64,000 bases of DNA, from contig CBDAVM010000001.1 of NCBI GenBank assembly GCA_965200895.1, positions 434,001 through 498,000 of the forward strand, given 5' to 3'. The DNA is from WTFV01 sp965200895. Its GTDB lineage: Bacteria > Acidobacteriota > Vicinamibacteria > Vicinamibacterales > UBA8438. Positions within the stretch are counted from its first letter, which is position 1, and each line of letters opens with the position of its first letter. Positions 26,087-35,316 of the stretch are shown in pieces. Made by a program: the position numbers and the translations under genes. The notes beneath the pieces are model-generated. The model saw nothing but the letters and a program-made list of their open reading frames with translations, did no database searches and was not told where the DNA came from.

Positions 26087-26846
26087 ATGCCGCAGTCGCA
26101 GATGTACGACGACATCGCCGAGATGTACCAGGCGTCCAAGTGGCTCCCGTTCCGTCACTACATCGAGCGCTATACCCTGATTCACCTGCTGGGCGACCTG
26201 CGCGGGAAGACGGTGCTCGACCTGGCCTGCGGCGACGGCGTCTACGCCCGCCAGTTCAAGCGGGAAGGGGCTGTCGCAGTGACCGGGGTCGACATCTCGA
26301 AGGAGATGATCGCGCTGGCCGAGGCCCAGGAGCGGGACGATCCAATCGGTTGCCGGTACGTCTGCGCGGATGCCGCGGACTTCGCACCGGAGACGCCGTT
26401 CGACGTCGTCACCGCCATCTACCTGCTGATACCTGCTGAACTACGCCAGGACCCGCGAGGCCCTGGACCGCCTCTGCCGCGCCTGCCACCGCGCGCTGCG
26501 TCCCGGCGGGCGGCTGGTCGGCTTCAACGACAACGTCCGCAGTCTCCCCTGGTCGGAGAGCGTCACCGCGCTGGTGAAGTACGGGCTCGAACGAAGCTGC
26601 AACATCCCGGTCCGCGAGGGAGACGTCATCCGCTACCGCATGACCACCCACGACGACCGGTCGTTCGAGTTCGAGAACTACTACCTGAGCCCCACCACCT
26701 ACGAGGCAGCGGCGCACGACGCCGGGTTCGTCGATTTCCGCTGGGTCGACGCCACGCTCGACCCGACCGAGCGGGACGATCCCTACTGGCGCGACTTCAT
26801 CACGTACGCGCCGCTGACCGCCTTCACCGCGACACGGTCCTCGTGA
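26087..26846 (+). pseudogene. SAM-dependent methyltransferase broken by a 10-bp tandem duplication
   Basis: The start MPQSQMYDDIAEMYQASKW and the SAM motif VLDLACGDGVYARQF with VTGVDISKEMIALA mark a class I methyltransferase. At 26420-26439 the decamer TACCTGCTGA occurs twice in tandem. Removing one copy joins AIYLLNYARTREALDRLCR with the rest of the protein, which continues in the other frame to 26846 (RYRMTTHDDRSFEFENYYL, PYWRDFITYAPLTAFTATR). As written, the frame shifts by one and runs into unrelated sequence. Without the duplication it would be about 250 residues. Substrate unknown. The mutation could in principle revert by slippage. Confidence 0.85.
26420..26439 (+). repeat. 10-bp perfect tandem duplication causing the frameshift
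   Basis: TACCTGCTGA at 26420-26429 and again at 26430-26439. The frame before (26087) and after (26574) differ by exactly the one-base remainder of a 10-bp insertion. Confidence 0.93.
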
Positions 26847-26892
26847 TGCGGTGAACTCCGGGCCCTCTTCCCCCGGGCGGAGAGATGAAGCG

Positions 26893-27690
26893 GTGACGAT
26901 TGCGCACCGGGTGAACCGCGAAGCGGTCGTCGTGCTCGGCTGGGGCCGAGCCATCCTGATGCAGCTTGCGCATCCCCTCGTTGCGGCCGGTGTCGGCGCC
27001 CACAGCCGGTTCGACGCCGGACCGCTGGCCTACATCGAGCGCATGCGTCGCACGATCGGGGCCATGCTCTCGCTCACGTTCGGCAACGAAACCGAGGTCG
27101 GCCGGGCCGCGGACGGGATCAACGCCATTCACGGGCGGGTGCACGGCCGGCTCGAACGCCGGGTCGGCCGTTACGCCGCGGGTACCGCCTACGACGCGAC
27201 CGATCCCGCGTTGCTCAAGTGGGTTCACTCCACCCTCATCGACAGCCAGCTTCGGACGTACGCCCTGTTCGTTGGACCGCTGACGGCCGATGAAAGGGAT
27301 CGTTACTGTACCGAGGCGGCGCAGCTCGGCCCGCGGCTCGGGGTCCCCGCAGAGGCGTTGCCGGACACGGCGGCCCGGCTCGAGCGCTATCTGCAGGCCA
27401 TGGAGCAGGAAGAACGTCTTGCGGTCGGGGAGCAGGCGCGCAGCCTGGCGGCGGCTCTTCTGGCCCCTCCGGGCGGAAGATGGGCCGCTCCGCTGCTGTG
27501 GTTGGGTCGGCTGACCACGGTGGGTCTGTTGCCGGCGCCGATTCGCGATCGGTACGGACTCACGTGGCGTGCGGGCGATGCCCACCGACTGCGATCGGCC
27601 GCCGCGGCGCTGCGGGCCGCCCGGCGGATCGTGCCGCCGTTGCTGCGAGAGTGGCCCGCTGCAAGGAGGAACCGACCCCGTCGCCGGTAG
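26893..27690 (+). CDS. MpaB/rubber-oxygenase-like (DUF2236) protein
   Basis: A 265-residue protein from a GTG at 26893 with GGAGAG eight bases upstream; an alternative GTG at 26851 adds 14 residues. The family signature is clear: REAVVVLGWGRAILMQLAHP, then LVAAGVGAHSRF, and WVHSTLIDSQLRTYALF with His and Asp/Tyr residues that hold haem b in latex-clearing-protein relatives. The family includes a rubber oxygenase, but most bacterial members have no known substrate. It follows the broken methyltransferase by a few bases and precedes rpoD. Confidence 0.87.
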   Translation: MTIAHRVNREAVVVLGWGRAILMQLAHPLVAAGVGAHSRFDAGPLAYIERMRRTIGAMLSLTFGNETEVGRAADGINAIHGRVHGRLERRVGRYAAGTAYDATDPALLKWVHSTLIDSQLRTYALFVGPLTADERDRYCTEAAQLGPRLGVPAEALPDTAARLERYLQAMEQEERLAVGEQARSLAAALLAPPGGRWAAPLLWLGRLTTVGLLPAPIRDRYGLTWRAGDAHRLRSAAAALRAARRIVPPLLREWPAARRNRPRRR

Positions 27691-27880
27691 GTGGAGATTA
27701 CGCGCACGCCCGAAAAAGATCGCAATTCCTGCTGCGTGCTGATAGAATCAATGGGTTTCACTTAAAAAGTGGGGCCCGCTCCGGCGTCTTCCCGCACAGA
27801 AGGACGCACCCCGCCCGCGCCGGAAACGACGTTCGGCGCCGGCGGCATCCCGTACCGCGACCTGAAGGAGAGCTACCAGC

Positions 27881-29620
27881 TTGTTGACACAGGAACGTCA
27901 GGACATCGTAACCGCACTGGTGACGCTTGGCCAGGAACGCGGGTTTCTCACGCTCGATCAGGTGCTCGATCACGCGCCGCCGGATCTGGACGTGGAAGAA
28001 GTCAGCGCACTCCTGCAGGAGCTCGAAGGCCAGGGTATCGAAGTCGAGGGCGCCGAGCAGGTTCAGCCGGACATCAAGCGCCGATCCGCTTCGCGCGTGA
28101 GTCAGGCCCCGGCCGCGGAGCAGCCGCTGCCGGTGCACGAGGAGGATCAGGGACAGGATCTGGTGCGGACATACCTGCGCCAGATGAGTCGGGTGCCGTT
28201 GCTGACGCGTGAGGGTGAGGTGGCGATCGCGAAGCGCATCGAACGCGGTGAGCTGAGGATCACCAAGGCGATGTCGCGCAGTCTGCTTGTCGCGCGTCAC
28301 ATCGCGACCATCGCCAGCCAGGTCACGGCCGGCGAGCGTACCCTTCGCGATACCGTGGCGCTGCCCGATACGGAACTGACCGAGCGCCACGTGGCGACCC
28401 GCACGAAGCGGTTCGCGGCGGATGCGGAGAAGGTCGCCGCGGCTCTGAAGGAGCTCGGCAAGCGCGAGCGGCGCGCGACGGCGATCCGCAAGAGCGGCCG
28501 GCGCGTGCAGGTGCGTACCCTGTGGCGGATCAGTCGGGGCCGGATCGATGTTTCCCGCGCCATTCGCCAGTTGCCGTTCACGGTCGCCGTGCGGCGCGAG
28601 CTCATCGAGAAGGTCGAAGCGGCTGCCGGGAGCTTGAAGGAAGCCGAGCGCCGCGTCGAGCGGTTGCAGAAGCGCCAGGCGCAGGTGGCGCCGCAGGCGG
28701 CGGCGGCCCTGGAGCCCGCAATCGAAGAGGCGCAGCGCGACCTGGTCGTGCTGCGGGAGAAGGTCGGCGAATCGGCCGACAACCTGAAGGCCGTGCAGAA
28801 GGCGTTTCGCCGTGGGGTCATCGAAGGCGATCAGGCGCGCAAGGAACTCACCGAGGCGAATCTGCGGCTGGTCGTCTCCGTGGCGAAGAAGTACGTCAAC
28901 CGCGGGTTGGCGTTCCTGGACCTGATTCAGGAGGGGAACATCGGTCTCATGCGCGCGGTCGACAAGTTCGACTATCGGCGCGGGTTCAAGTTCTCGACCT
29001 ACGCCACCTGGTGGATCCGGCAGGCGATCACGCGGGCGATCGCCGACCAGGCGCGCACGATCCGCATCCCCGTACACATGATCGAGACGCTCAACAAGCT
29101 CAATCGCGCGATGCAGACCCTGACGCGCGACCTGGGCCGCGAGCCGACCCCGCAGGAGCTGGCCGAACGGGCGGATCTGCCGCTGTCCGTGGTGCGCAAG
29201 GCGCGCAAGATCGCACAGACGGTGGTTTCGCTGGACGCCCCGATCGGCGACAGCGACGAGAGCCAGTTCGGCGACTTCATCGAGGATCGCCAGGCCGTCA
29301 ATCCGGCCGAGGCGACCGTGGCCTTCGACCTGCGGCGCCAGACCGAGTCGGTGCTCGAGACACTGAGTCCGAAAGAGCGCGAGGTGATCCGCATGCGCTT
29401 CGGACTCAACGACGGCGCCGAGCCGACACTGGCCGAGCTCGGCGAGAAGTTCTCGCTCACGCGGGAGAGGATCCGTCAGATCGAGGCGGCCGCACTGCGG
29501 AAGCTCCGCGACCCGCAGCTCAGCCACCGGCTCAGCTCGTTCGTCGAGCCTCGCCAGCCGCGCGGTTCTCGCCGCCGCAGCCGGTCGGCCACCGTGGCCG
29601 AAGAGCAGGGCGTCGCGTAG
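27881..29620 (+). CDS. rpoD: RNA polymerase primary sigma factor (sigma-70)
   Basis: A 579-residue sigma factor. A TTG start at 27881 has AAGGAG about ten bases upstream. Region 1.1-like sequence is at the N-terminus (LGQERGFLTLDQVLDHAP), region 1.2 at about 90-125 (LVRTYLRQMSRVPLLTREGE), and a ~190-residue helical non-conserved region follows. Regions 2.1-2.4 start near residue 325 (ANLRLVVSVAKKYVNRGL, YATWWIRQAITRAIADQART) and region 4 ends in LTRERIRQIEAAALRKLRD. The length and region 1.1 mark the housekeeping factor. A strong terminator follows. A TAGAAT hexamer about 130 nt upstream may be part of its promoter. Confidence 0.95.
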   Translation: MLTQERQDIVTALVTLGQERGFLTLDQVLDHAPPDLDVEEVSALLQELEGQGIEVEGAEQVQPDIKRRSASRVSQAPAAEQPLPVHEEDQGQDLVRTYLRQMSRVPLLTREGEVAIAKRIERGELRITKAMSRSLLVARHIATIASQVTAGERTLRDTVALPDTELTERHVATRTKRFAADAEKVAAALKELGKRERRATAIRKSGRRVQVRTLWRISRGRIDVSRAIRQLPFTVAVRRELIEKVEAAAGSLKEAERRVERLQKRQAQVAPQAAAALEPAIEEAQRDLVVLREKVGESADNLKAVQKAFRRGVIEGDQARKELTEANLRLVVSVAKKYVNRGLAFLDLIQEGNIGLMRAVDKFDYRRGFKFSTYATWWIRQAITRAIADQARTIRIPVHMIETLNKLNRAMQTLTRDLGREPTPQELAERADLPLSVVRKARKIAQTVVSLDAPIGDSDESQFGDFIEDRQAVNPAEATVAFDLRRQTESVLETLSPKEREVIRMRFGLNDGAEPTLAELGEKFSLTRERIRQIEAAALRKLRDPQLSHRLSSFVEPRQPRGSRRRSRSATVAEEQGVA

Positions 29621-29645
29621 CGGCAGCGCTGCGGACCCGCGTTGA

Positions 29646-29686
29646 AGCGCCAGTTCCGCCCCGGGAGGGGCGGGCTGGCGCTTTTT
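29646..29686 (+). terminator. Rho-independent terminator after rpoD
   Basis: AGCGCCAG (29646-29653) pairs with CTGGCGCT (29675-29682), with an inner CCGCCCC/GGGGCGG pairing and a GGGA loop, followed by a T run. It lies 26 nt after the rpoD stop. Confidence 0.93.
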
Positions 29687-29764
29687 CCACCTTGTCGAGG
29701 GTTTCTTAAGCAGCGTCAGGAAAACTTCAGAAACAGGCCGCTCCGGCGAGGCTACTGTGTCCGG

Positions 29765-32104
29765 ATGCTCACATTTCGCTGCATGTCGTCCGTGGCAGTC
29801 GTGCTCTCGATTTCGCTGGCGCTCGTCGGCGGCGCCATCGCACAGTCGACAGGAACAGTGACCGGGACGGTCGTCGACGAGACCGGGGGCGTGCTCCCGG
29901 GCGTGACCGTGGAACTGCAGGCCGGCTCCACCCGGTTCACCGCGGTCACCGATGACACCGGCACCTGGCGGATCGAGGGCTCGCCGGCGGGAGCGGCGAG
30001 TCTGACATTCCGGCTGGTGAACTTCTCCACGCTGCGCCGCGACCTCGAAGTGGCCGCCGGCGAGAACCGCGCCGATGCCGTCCTGACCCTCGGCCTCACC
30101 GCCGACGTGGTGGTGACCGGCAGCCGCACGTTCCGCAATATCGCCGATCTCGAGAATCCGCGCGAGAACCTCGTGGGCGTGGCCACCTCGGCCAGCGTCG
30201 GCGCCATCACCGCCGAGCAGCTCGAGGCGCGGCCCATCATGCGCCCCGGCGAAGTCCTCGAGGCGGTGCCCGGGTTCATCACCAGCCAGCACAGCGGCGA
30301 GGGCAAGGCCAACCAGTACTACCTGCGCGGCTTCAATCTGGACCACGGCTCGGACTTCGCCACCACGCTGGCCGGCGTGCCGATGAACGAGTCGTCCGGC
30401 GCGCACGCCCACGGCTACAGCGATGTGAACCTGCTCATCCCGGAGCTGGTCAGCGGCGTGCAGTACACCAAGGGACCGTACTTCGCCGAGCACGGCGACT
30501 TCTCGGCGGCCGGTTCGGCCAGCATCAGCTATGTGAACGTGCTCGACCGTCCGCTGCTCAGCCTCAGCAGCGGCGGCCAGGGGTGGGGGCGCGTGTTCGG
30601 TGCGGTCTCGCCGCAGGTGGGCGCCGGCAACGTGCTGATGGCCCTGGAGCTGAGCACGAACGACGGTCCCTGGGACCTGCCCGACGACATGCGCAAGGTG
30701 AACACCGTGGTGCGCTACAGCCAGGGCGACCTGCAGAACGGGTTCTCGATCACCGGCATGGGGTACTCGGCCGACTGGAACGCGACCGACCAGATCCCGC
30801 TGCGCGCGGTCGAGGCGGGCAGCCTGTCGCGCTTCGGCGCCATCGACGACACCGACGCCGGGCGGACCTCGCGCTACAGCCTGGCGTTCGACGGGCTGCA
30901 GTCGGGCAGGGCGGGATCGACCCGCGTGACTGCCTATGCGCTGCAGGGCGGGCTGAACCTGTTCCAGAACTTCACCTACTTCCTGGACAACCCGGTGGAC
31001 GGCGACCAGGTCGAGCAGGAAGGTCGGCGGTGGGTCTCCGGCGCCCGGCTGGTGCATCGGCGTCTGGGGAACGCATTCGACCGGCCGACGGAGCACGCCG
31101 CCGGCGCGTCGATCCGCCATGACGCGGTCGGCACCGTCGGCCTGCACCGGACCGTGGCCCGGCGGCGCACCGCCGCCATCCGGAACGACGCGGTCCGGCA
31201 GTCCACGGTCGGGCTGTTCGGGCAGAGCGAGATCGAGTGGACCCGCGTCTTCCGGACCACCCTCGGCGTGCGGGGCGACTTCTACCGCTATTCGGTCGAT
31301 GCGCTCCGGGCGCGGAACACCGGTTCGGGCACGTCCGGCCTCGTCAGCCCGAAGCTCACCGCGGTGCTGGGCCCCTGGCGGGCGACCGAGCTCTACCTGA
31401 ACTACGGCCACGGATTCCACAGCAACGACCCGCGGGCGGCGACGACGGTGGTCGATCCGGTCAGCGGCGAGCCGGTGGACAGCGAGAACCCGCTCGTGCC
31501 GGCCCGCGGAGCGGAGATCGGTCTGCGGACGGTCGCGCTGCCGGGTCTGCAGTCGACGGTCGCCCTGTGGCACCTGACCTTCGATTCGGAGCTGATCTTC
31601 GTCGGCGACGCCGGTATCGCCGAGGCCAGCCGGCCCAGCCGGCGTCTGGGCGTGGAATGGACGAACTACCTGCGCCTGGCGAGCTGGCTCACCGGCGAGC
31701 TCGACCTGTCGCTGTCGCGGGCGCGCTTCTCGGACCTCGACCCGGCCGGCGACTTCATTCCCGGTGCGCTCGACCGGGTCATCGCCGGGGCGATCACCGT
31801 GACGCCGGCGCGGCGCGTCTTCGGCAGTGTGCGGCTGCGGCACTTCGGCCCGCGGCCGCTCATCGAGGACAACAGCGTGCAGTCGAAGGCCACGACCATC
31901 TGGAACGGTGAGCTCGGCGTGCGCATCAACGAGCGTTTCCACATCGTCCTGGAAACCTTCAACCTGCTCGACAGCGATGTCTCCGACATCGACTACTTCT
32001 ACACGTCACGTCTGCCGGGCGAGCCGGCAGACGGCGTGGACGACATCCACTTCCATCCGTCGATTCCCCGCACCGCCCGGCTCATGCTGAACGTCGATTT
32101 CTGA
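29765..32104 (+). CDS. TonB-dependent receptor with carboxypeptidase-regulatory N-domain
   Basis: A 779-residue outer-membrane receptor. The ATG at 29765 starts a signal peptide ending GGAIAQS. An N-terminal carboxypeptidase-regulatory-like domain follows (GTVTGTVVDETGGVLPGVTV), then ADVVVTGSR and a plug with YYLRGFNLDHGSDFATTLAG and GPYFAEHGDFSAAGSAS. The rest is a barrel of short strands ending in TARLMLNVDF. The HAHGYSDVNLLIPELV segment is shared with receptors often annotated for siderophores or metals, but the ligand is not known. The longer open frame would run through the rpoD terminator, so I reject the earlier start. Confidence 0.9.
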   Translation: MLTFRCMSSVAVVLSISLALVGGAIAQSTGTVTGTVVDETGGVLPGVTVELQAGSTRFTAVTDDTGTWRIEGSPAGAASLTFRLVNFSTLRRDLEVAAGENRADAVLTLGLTADVVVTGSRTFRNIADLENPRENLVGVATSASVGAITAEQLEARPIMRPGEVLEAVPGFITSQHSGEGKANQYYLRGFNLDHGSDFATTLAGVPMNESSGAHAHGYSDVNLLIPELVSGVQYTKGPYFAEHGDFSAAGSASISYVNVLDRPLLSLSSGGQGWGRVFGAVSPQVGAGNVLMALELSTNDGPWDLPDDMRKVNTVVRYSQGDLQNGFSITGMGYSADWNATDQIPLRAVEAGSLSRFGAIDDTDAGRTSRYSLAFDGLQSGRAGSTRVTAYALQGGLNLFQNFTYFLDNPVDGDQVEQEGRRWVSGARLVHRRLGNAFDRPTEHAAGASIRHDAVGTVGLHRTVARRRTAAIRNDAVRQSTVGLFGQSEIEWTRVFRTTLGVRGDFYRYSVDALRARNTGSGTSGLVSPKLTAVLGPWRATELYLNYGHGFHSNDPRAATTVVDPVSGEPVDSENPLVPARGAEIGLRTVALPGLQSTVALWHLTFDSELIFVGDAGIAEASRPSRRLGVEWTNYLRLASWLTGELDLSLSRARFSDLDPAGDFIPGALDRVIAGAITVTPARRVFGSVRLRHFGPRPLIEDNSVQSKATTIWNGELGVRINERFHIVLETFNLLDSDVSDIDYFYTSRLPGEPADGVDDIHFHPSIPRTARLMLNVDF

Positions 32105-32161
32105 CGGCGGGACGCGTCCGGCGCAACGGCGGCCGGTTGTGCGGCGTGCCAGAATGGCGGG

Positions 32162-33037
32162 GTGAACGTCTTCCTGATCGACGGCACCTACGAGCTCTTC
32201 CGGCACTTCTTCGCCGTACCCCGCGTGACCGGCGCCGACGGGACCGAGATCGGCGCCGTGCGCGGCGTGATCGGCTCCCTGCTGGCGCTGCTCGAGGAGG
32301 AGGTCACGCACATCGGGGTCGCGACCGATCACGTGGTCGAGTCGTTCCGCAACGAGCTCTGGCCCGGCTACAAGACCAGCGAAGGACTCGACCCGGCGAT
32401 CCTGAGCCAGTTCGAGCCGCTGGAGGAGGCGCTCGAGGCGCTCGGCCTCGTCGTCTGGAAAACGGTGACGTACGAGGCGGACGACGCGCTGGCCTCCGCC
32501 GCGGTCCGGGCGGCGACCGACGAGCGGGTCGAACAGGTATTCGTCTGCACACCCGACAAGGACCTCGCGCAGGTGGTCGACGGACGCCGCATCGTGCAGT
32601 TCGATCGGCGGTCCGGCACGATCCGGGACGCGGACGGCGTGTGTGAGAAGTTCGGTATCGGCCCGGTCTCGATTCCCGACTACCTCGCGCTGATGGGTGA
32701 TTCGGCCGACGGATTCCCGGGGGTGAAGGGTTGGGGCGCCAAGTCGGCCTCGACCGTGCTCGCGCGCTATCCGCGTCTCGAGGACATCCCGGACGATGCG
32801 GCCGCCTGGGACGTGCAGGTACGCGGCGCGGGGCGCCTGGCCGGGGCGCTCGCCGCCGCGCGCGAAGAGGCGGCGCTCTTCCGCGATCTCGCGACGTTGC
32901 GCACGACGCTGCCGGTCTTCGACGACGTGGACGAGCTGCGGTGGACCGGTCCGGAACCGCGGTTCTTCGACCTGTGCGCCCGTATCAACGCCCCCGGCTA
33001 CTTCCGGCGGGCGCAGGCCGCCGCCACGCGAACCTGA
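32162..33037 (+). CDS. 5'-3' exonuclease / flap endonuclease-like protein
   Basis: A 291-residue protein from a GTG at 32162. It carries the FEN-family acidic motifs: FLIDGTYELFRHFF (first Asp), YEADDALASAA (Glu-Ala-Asp-Asp), CTPDKDLAQVV, and MGDSADGFPGVKGWGAKSA, the helix-hairpin-helix region. This is the same fold as the N-terminal domain of DNA polymerase I, here as a free-standing protein. It would remove RNA primers or flaps. The preceding gene ends 57 nt upstream. Confidence 0.9.
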   Translation: MNVFLIDGTYELFRHFFAVPRVTGADGTEIGAVRGVIGSLLALLEEEVTHIGVATDHVVESFRNELWPGYKTSEGLDPAILSQFEPLEEALEALGLVVWKTVTYEADDALASAAVRAATDERVEQVFVCTPDKDLAQVVDGRRIVQFDRRSGTIRDADGVCEKFGIGPVSIPDYLALMGDSADGFPGVKGWGAKSASTVLARYPRLEDIPDDAAAWDVQVRGAGRLAGALAAAREEAALFRDLATLRTTLPVFDDVDELRWTGPEPRFFDLCARINAPGYFRRAQAAATRT

Positions 33038-33046
33038 CCGAGGCAG

Positions 33047-33733
33047 TCACGCCGCGCCGGTCAGCCGGCCGTCGAACAGGTGGATCTCGCGCCCGGCGTG
33101 CTCCGCGTAGCGCGGGTCGTGGGTCACCATGCAGATGGTCGAGCCCTCGTCGTGCAGCGTCTGCAGCAGCCCCATCACCGCTTCGCCGTTCTTCGAGTCG
33201 AGATTCCCCGTCGGCTCGTCGGCGAGCAGGATGGACGGCTGCCCGGCCACCGCGCGGGCCACCGCCACCCGCTGCTGCTGACCGCCGGAGAGCTGGCTCG
33301 GCAGGTGCTTCGCGCGGTGCGCCATCTCCACCTTCGCCAGCGCCTCGTTCACCCGCTCGCGCCGCTCCGACGGCTTCATGCCCCGGTAGGTGAGCGGCAG
33401 CTCGACGTTTTCGAAGACCGTCAGGTCGCCGATCAGGTTGAAGCTCTGGAAGATGAAGCCGATCTCGCGGTTGCGGGTGCGCGCCCGGTCGGCCTGGCTG
33501 AGCTGCGCCACCGGGTGGCCGTTCAGCGTGTAGTCGCCCGCGGTGGGCGAATCGAGCAGGCCGAGAATCGACAGCAGGGTCGACTTGCCGCAGCCCGACG
33601 GGCCGGAGATGGCGACGTACTCTCCCGGATGGATGTCGAGTGTGACATCGGCAAGCGCGTGCGTCTCGACATCGTCGGTGTAGAAGATCTTCGAGACGTT
33701 CTCCAACTGAATCAGGGCCGGCGCTTCGCTCAT
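33047..33733 (-). CDS. ABC transporter ATP-binding protein, MacB/LolD type
   Basis: A 228-residue ATPase. Walker A is GPSGCGKST, the signature LSGGQQQRVAVARA, Walker B ILLADEPTGNLDS, and IGFIFQSFNLIGDLTVFENV is typical of the MacB/LolD/FtsE group. It lies downstream of a HlyD-type adaptor on the same strand, 131 nt apart, as in MacAB-like exporters. The FtsX-type permease that normally completes the set is not present next to it. Confidence 0.92.
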   Translation of the reverse strand: MSEAPALIQLENVSKIFYTDDVETHALADVTLDIHPGEYVAISGPSGCGKSTLLSILGLLDSPTAGDYTLNGHPVAQLSQADRARTRNREIGFIFQSFNLIGDLTVFENVELPLTYRGMKPSERRERVNEALAKVEMAHRAKHLPSQLSGGQQQRVAVARAVAGQPSILLADEPTGNLDSKNGEAVMGLLQTLHDEGSTICMVTHDPRYAEHAGREIHLFDGRLTGAA

Positions 33734-33864
33734 CTCGGCTCGCTCCGTTTCGGACGTGACGCTCTCGACCTCGGATCGGCCGTCCCTGCACCGCGCGGGA
33801 AGGGCCGCGGGAGGCCAGCCGACCGGGCGCCCGGCCGGGTCTTCCCCGTACCGCGCGGGAGGAC

Positions 33865-35118
33865 CTATTCGATACGCACCCGATCGAACCGGTCCCAGGT
33901 CGACATGTCGGACAACACCACCCGGTCGCCCGACTGCAGGCCGTCGAGCACCTCGATCGTGTTCACCGAGGCGCGGCCCAAACGCACCCGCGTGCGCGAC
34001 GCGTGTGCCCCCTCCGCCTCCACCCGGAACAGGCTCACCACGCTCTCCTCCTGCCCGAACACCGGACGGCCCACGAACAGCACGTCGTCCATCCGCTCCA
34101 GCTCGATCGTCCCGTCCACCGTCAGGTCCGGCCGCGCGCCCCGCGGCAGGTCGCCGTCGAGCGCCACATCCACCGTCACCGTCCCGTTCTCCACTGCCGG
34201 ATCGATGCGGGTGACGCGGCCCCGTATGACGCCGTTGCGGGTATCGACGGCCGCCGACTGGCCGACCTGCACGTCCTTCGCCTGCGTCTCCGCGATGCGC
34301 AGCTCGGCCTTGAGCACCGTCGGGTCGCCCACCCGCGCCAGGTTCGCGCCGACGGTGACGCGCTGCCCCTCCTCGAGCGGCACCTGCTGCAGCACGCCGG
34401 GCATCCCGGCCCGCACCTGCAGGTCGGCCACCTGTTGCTGACGCAGCTCGTGCAGCGTCCGCAGGCGGTCGACCTCGGCCTGCTCGACCGCGAGCTGCGC
34501 CTCGACGGTGGCGGTGGCCATCTGCAGCCGCTCCTGCTCGATGCGGAAGCGCGTGTCGTACTCCTGCACGGCCGCCTGCGACTTCTGGAGTTCGAGCGAC
34601 GAGACGAGGCCCTCGACGAAGAGCTGCTCGTCGGCGTCGGCCTGCAGACGGGCCGTGGTGAGCTGCGCCTCGACGGTGGCCAGCGTGGCCTGCTGGTTGA
34701 GGATGTCGCGTTCGACCTCGACCTGCCGGTTGCTGTATCGCGCCTCGGCCGCGTCGAGATTGAGACGGGCCTCAAGCGCGGTCTGCTCCAGTTCGGGGTT
34801 GCTCAACTCGACGATGACGGTGTCGGGCGCGACCAGCGCGCCGGGGCGGATGACGATGCGCTCGACGGTGCCGTCGCTGGTGGCCGGGATCCAGCGGATC
34901 TGCTCCGGGACCAGGGTGCCGGTGCCGCGAACCTGCCGGACCATCGGGCCGCGCTGCACCGTGTCCAGATAGATGGTGTCACGGTCGACGCGCGGGGCCG
35001 CCGGCTCCAGGCGCGAGACGGCGACCGTGATCAGGACGATCACGATGACGGCGGCCACGGCGTAGACGGTCTGCCGCAGCTTCTTCTTCCGGACGAGGTC
35101 GGGTCGAGCGATGTCCAT
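33865..35118 (-). CDS. HlyD/MacA-like periplasmic adaptor protein
   Basis: A 417-residue membrane-fusion protein. One N-terminal membrane segment (TVYAVAAVIVIVLITVAVS) anchors it; a lipoyl-like half follows (GTVERIVIRPGALVAPDTVI), then ~150 residues of coiled coil (about 120-260, rich in Gln, Glu and Leu), the second lipoyl half, and beta-barrel and membrane-proximal domains (LRIAETQAKDVQVGQSAAVD). It would link an inner-membrane ABC complex to the outer membrane. Partner: the ATPase gene just downstream; no permease or TolC homologue is adjacent. Confidence 0.88.
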   Translation of the reverse strand: MDIARPDLVRKKKLRQTVYAVAAVIVIVLITVAVSRLEPAAPRVDRDTIYLDTVQRGPMVRQVRGTGTLVPEQIRWIPATSDGTVERIVIRPGALVAPDTVIVELSNPELEQTALEARLNLDAAEARYSNRQVEVERDILNQQATLATVEAQLTTARLQADADEQLFVEGLVSSLELQKSQAAVQEYDTRFRIEQERLQMATATVEAQLAVEQAEVDRLRTLHELRQQQVADLQVRAGMPGVLQQVPLEEGQRVTVGANLARVGDPTVLKAELRIAETQAKDVQVGQSAAVDTRNGVIRGRVTRIDPAVENGTVTVDVALDGDLPRGARPDLTVDGTIELERMDDVLFVGRPVFGQEESVVSLFRVEAEGAHASRTRVRLGRASVNTIEVLDGLQSGDRVVLSDMSTWDRFDRVRIE

Positions 35119-35316
35119 GCGTTGTGTCCTGCTTTCCGGACGCGTCGGTGGACCACCACCAATACCGGACCCGGTGCCTCCTGCGCCGAGAGTGACGCCG
35201 GAGGCAACACTGTACCGTGATTGGACGTTCGTCGATGCAACGTCGTTCGCTGCAGCCGGTTTCGTCCGGTCGACCCGACGTTATCAAGTCGGCCGGCGGA
35301 GAGCCGGGACGGCCGA

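Noticed and set aside
26087..26854. The 255-codon frame taken as a normal methyltransferase
   Set aside because: After residue ~117 it is Pro/Arg-rich noise, while the true C-terminus lies in the neighbouring frame. The 10-bp duplication explains it.
29642..29764. TonB receptor start at 29642
   Set aside because: It would translate through the rpoD terminator and put a 41-residue basic stretch in front of a good signal peptide.
27758..31942. 1394-codon minus-strand frame opposite rpoD and the TonB receptor
   Set aside because: The translation is low-complexity Arg/His/Gly/Ala-rich, crosses the rpoD terminator and two well-supported genes, and has no known domain.
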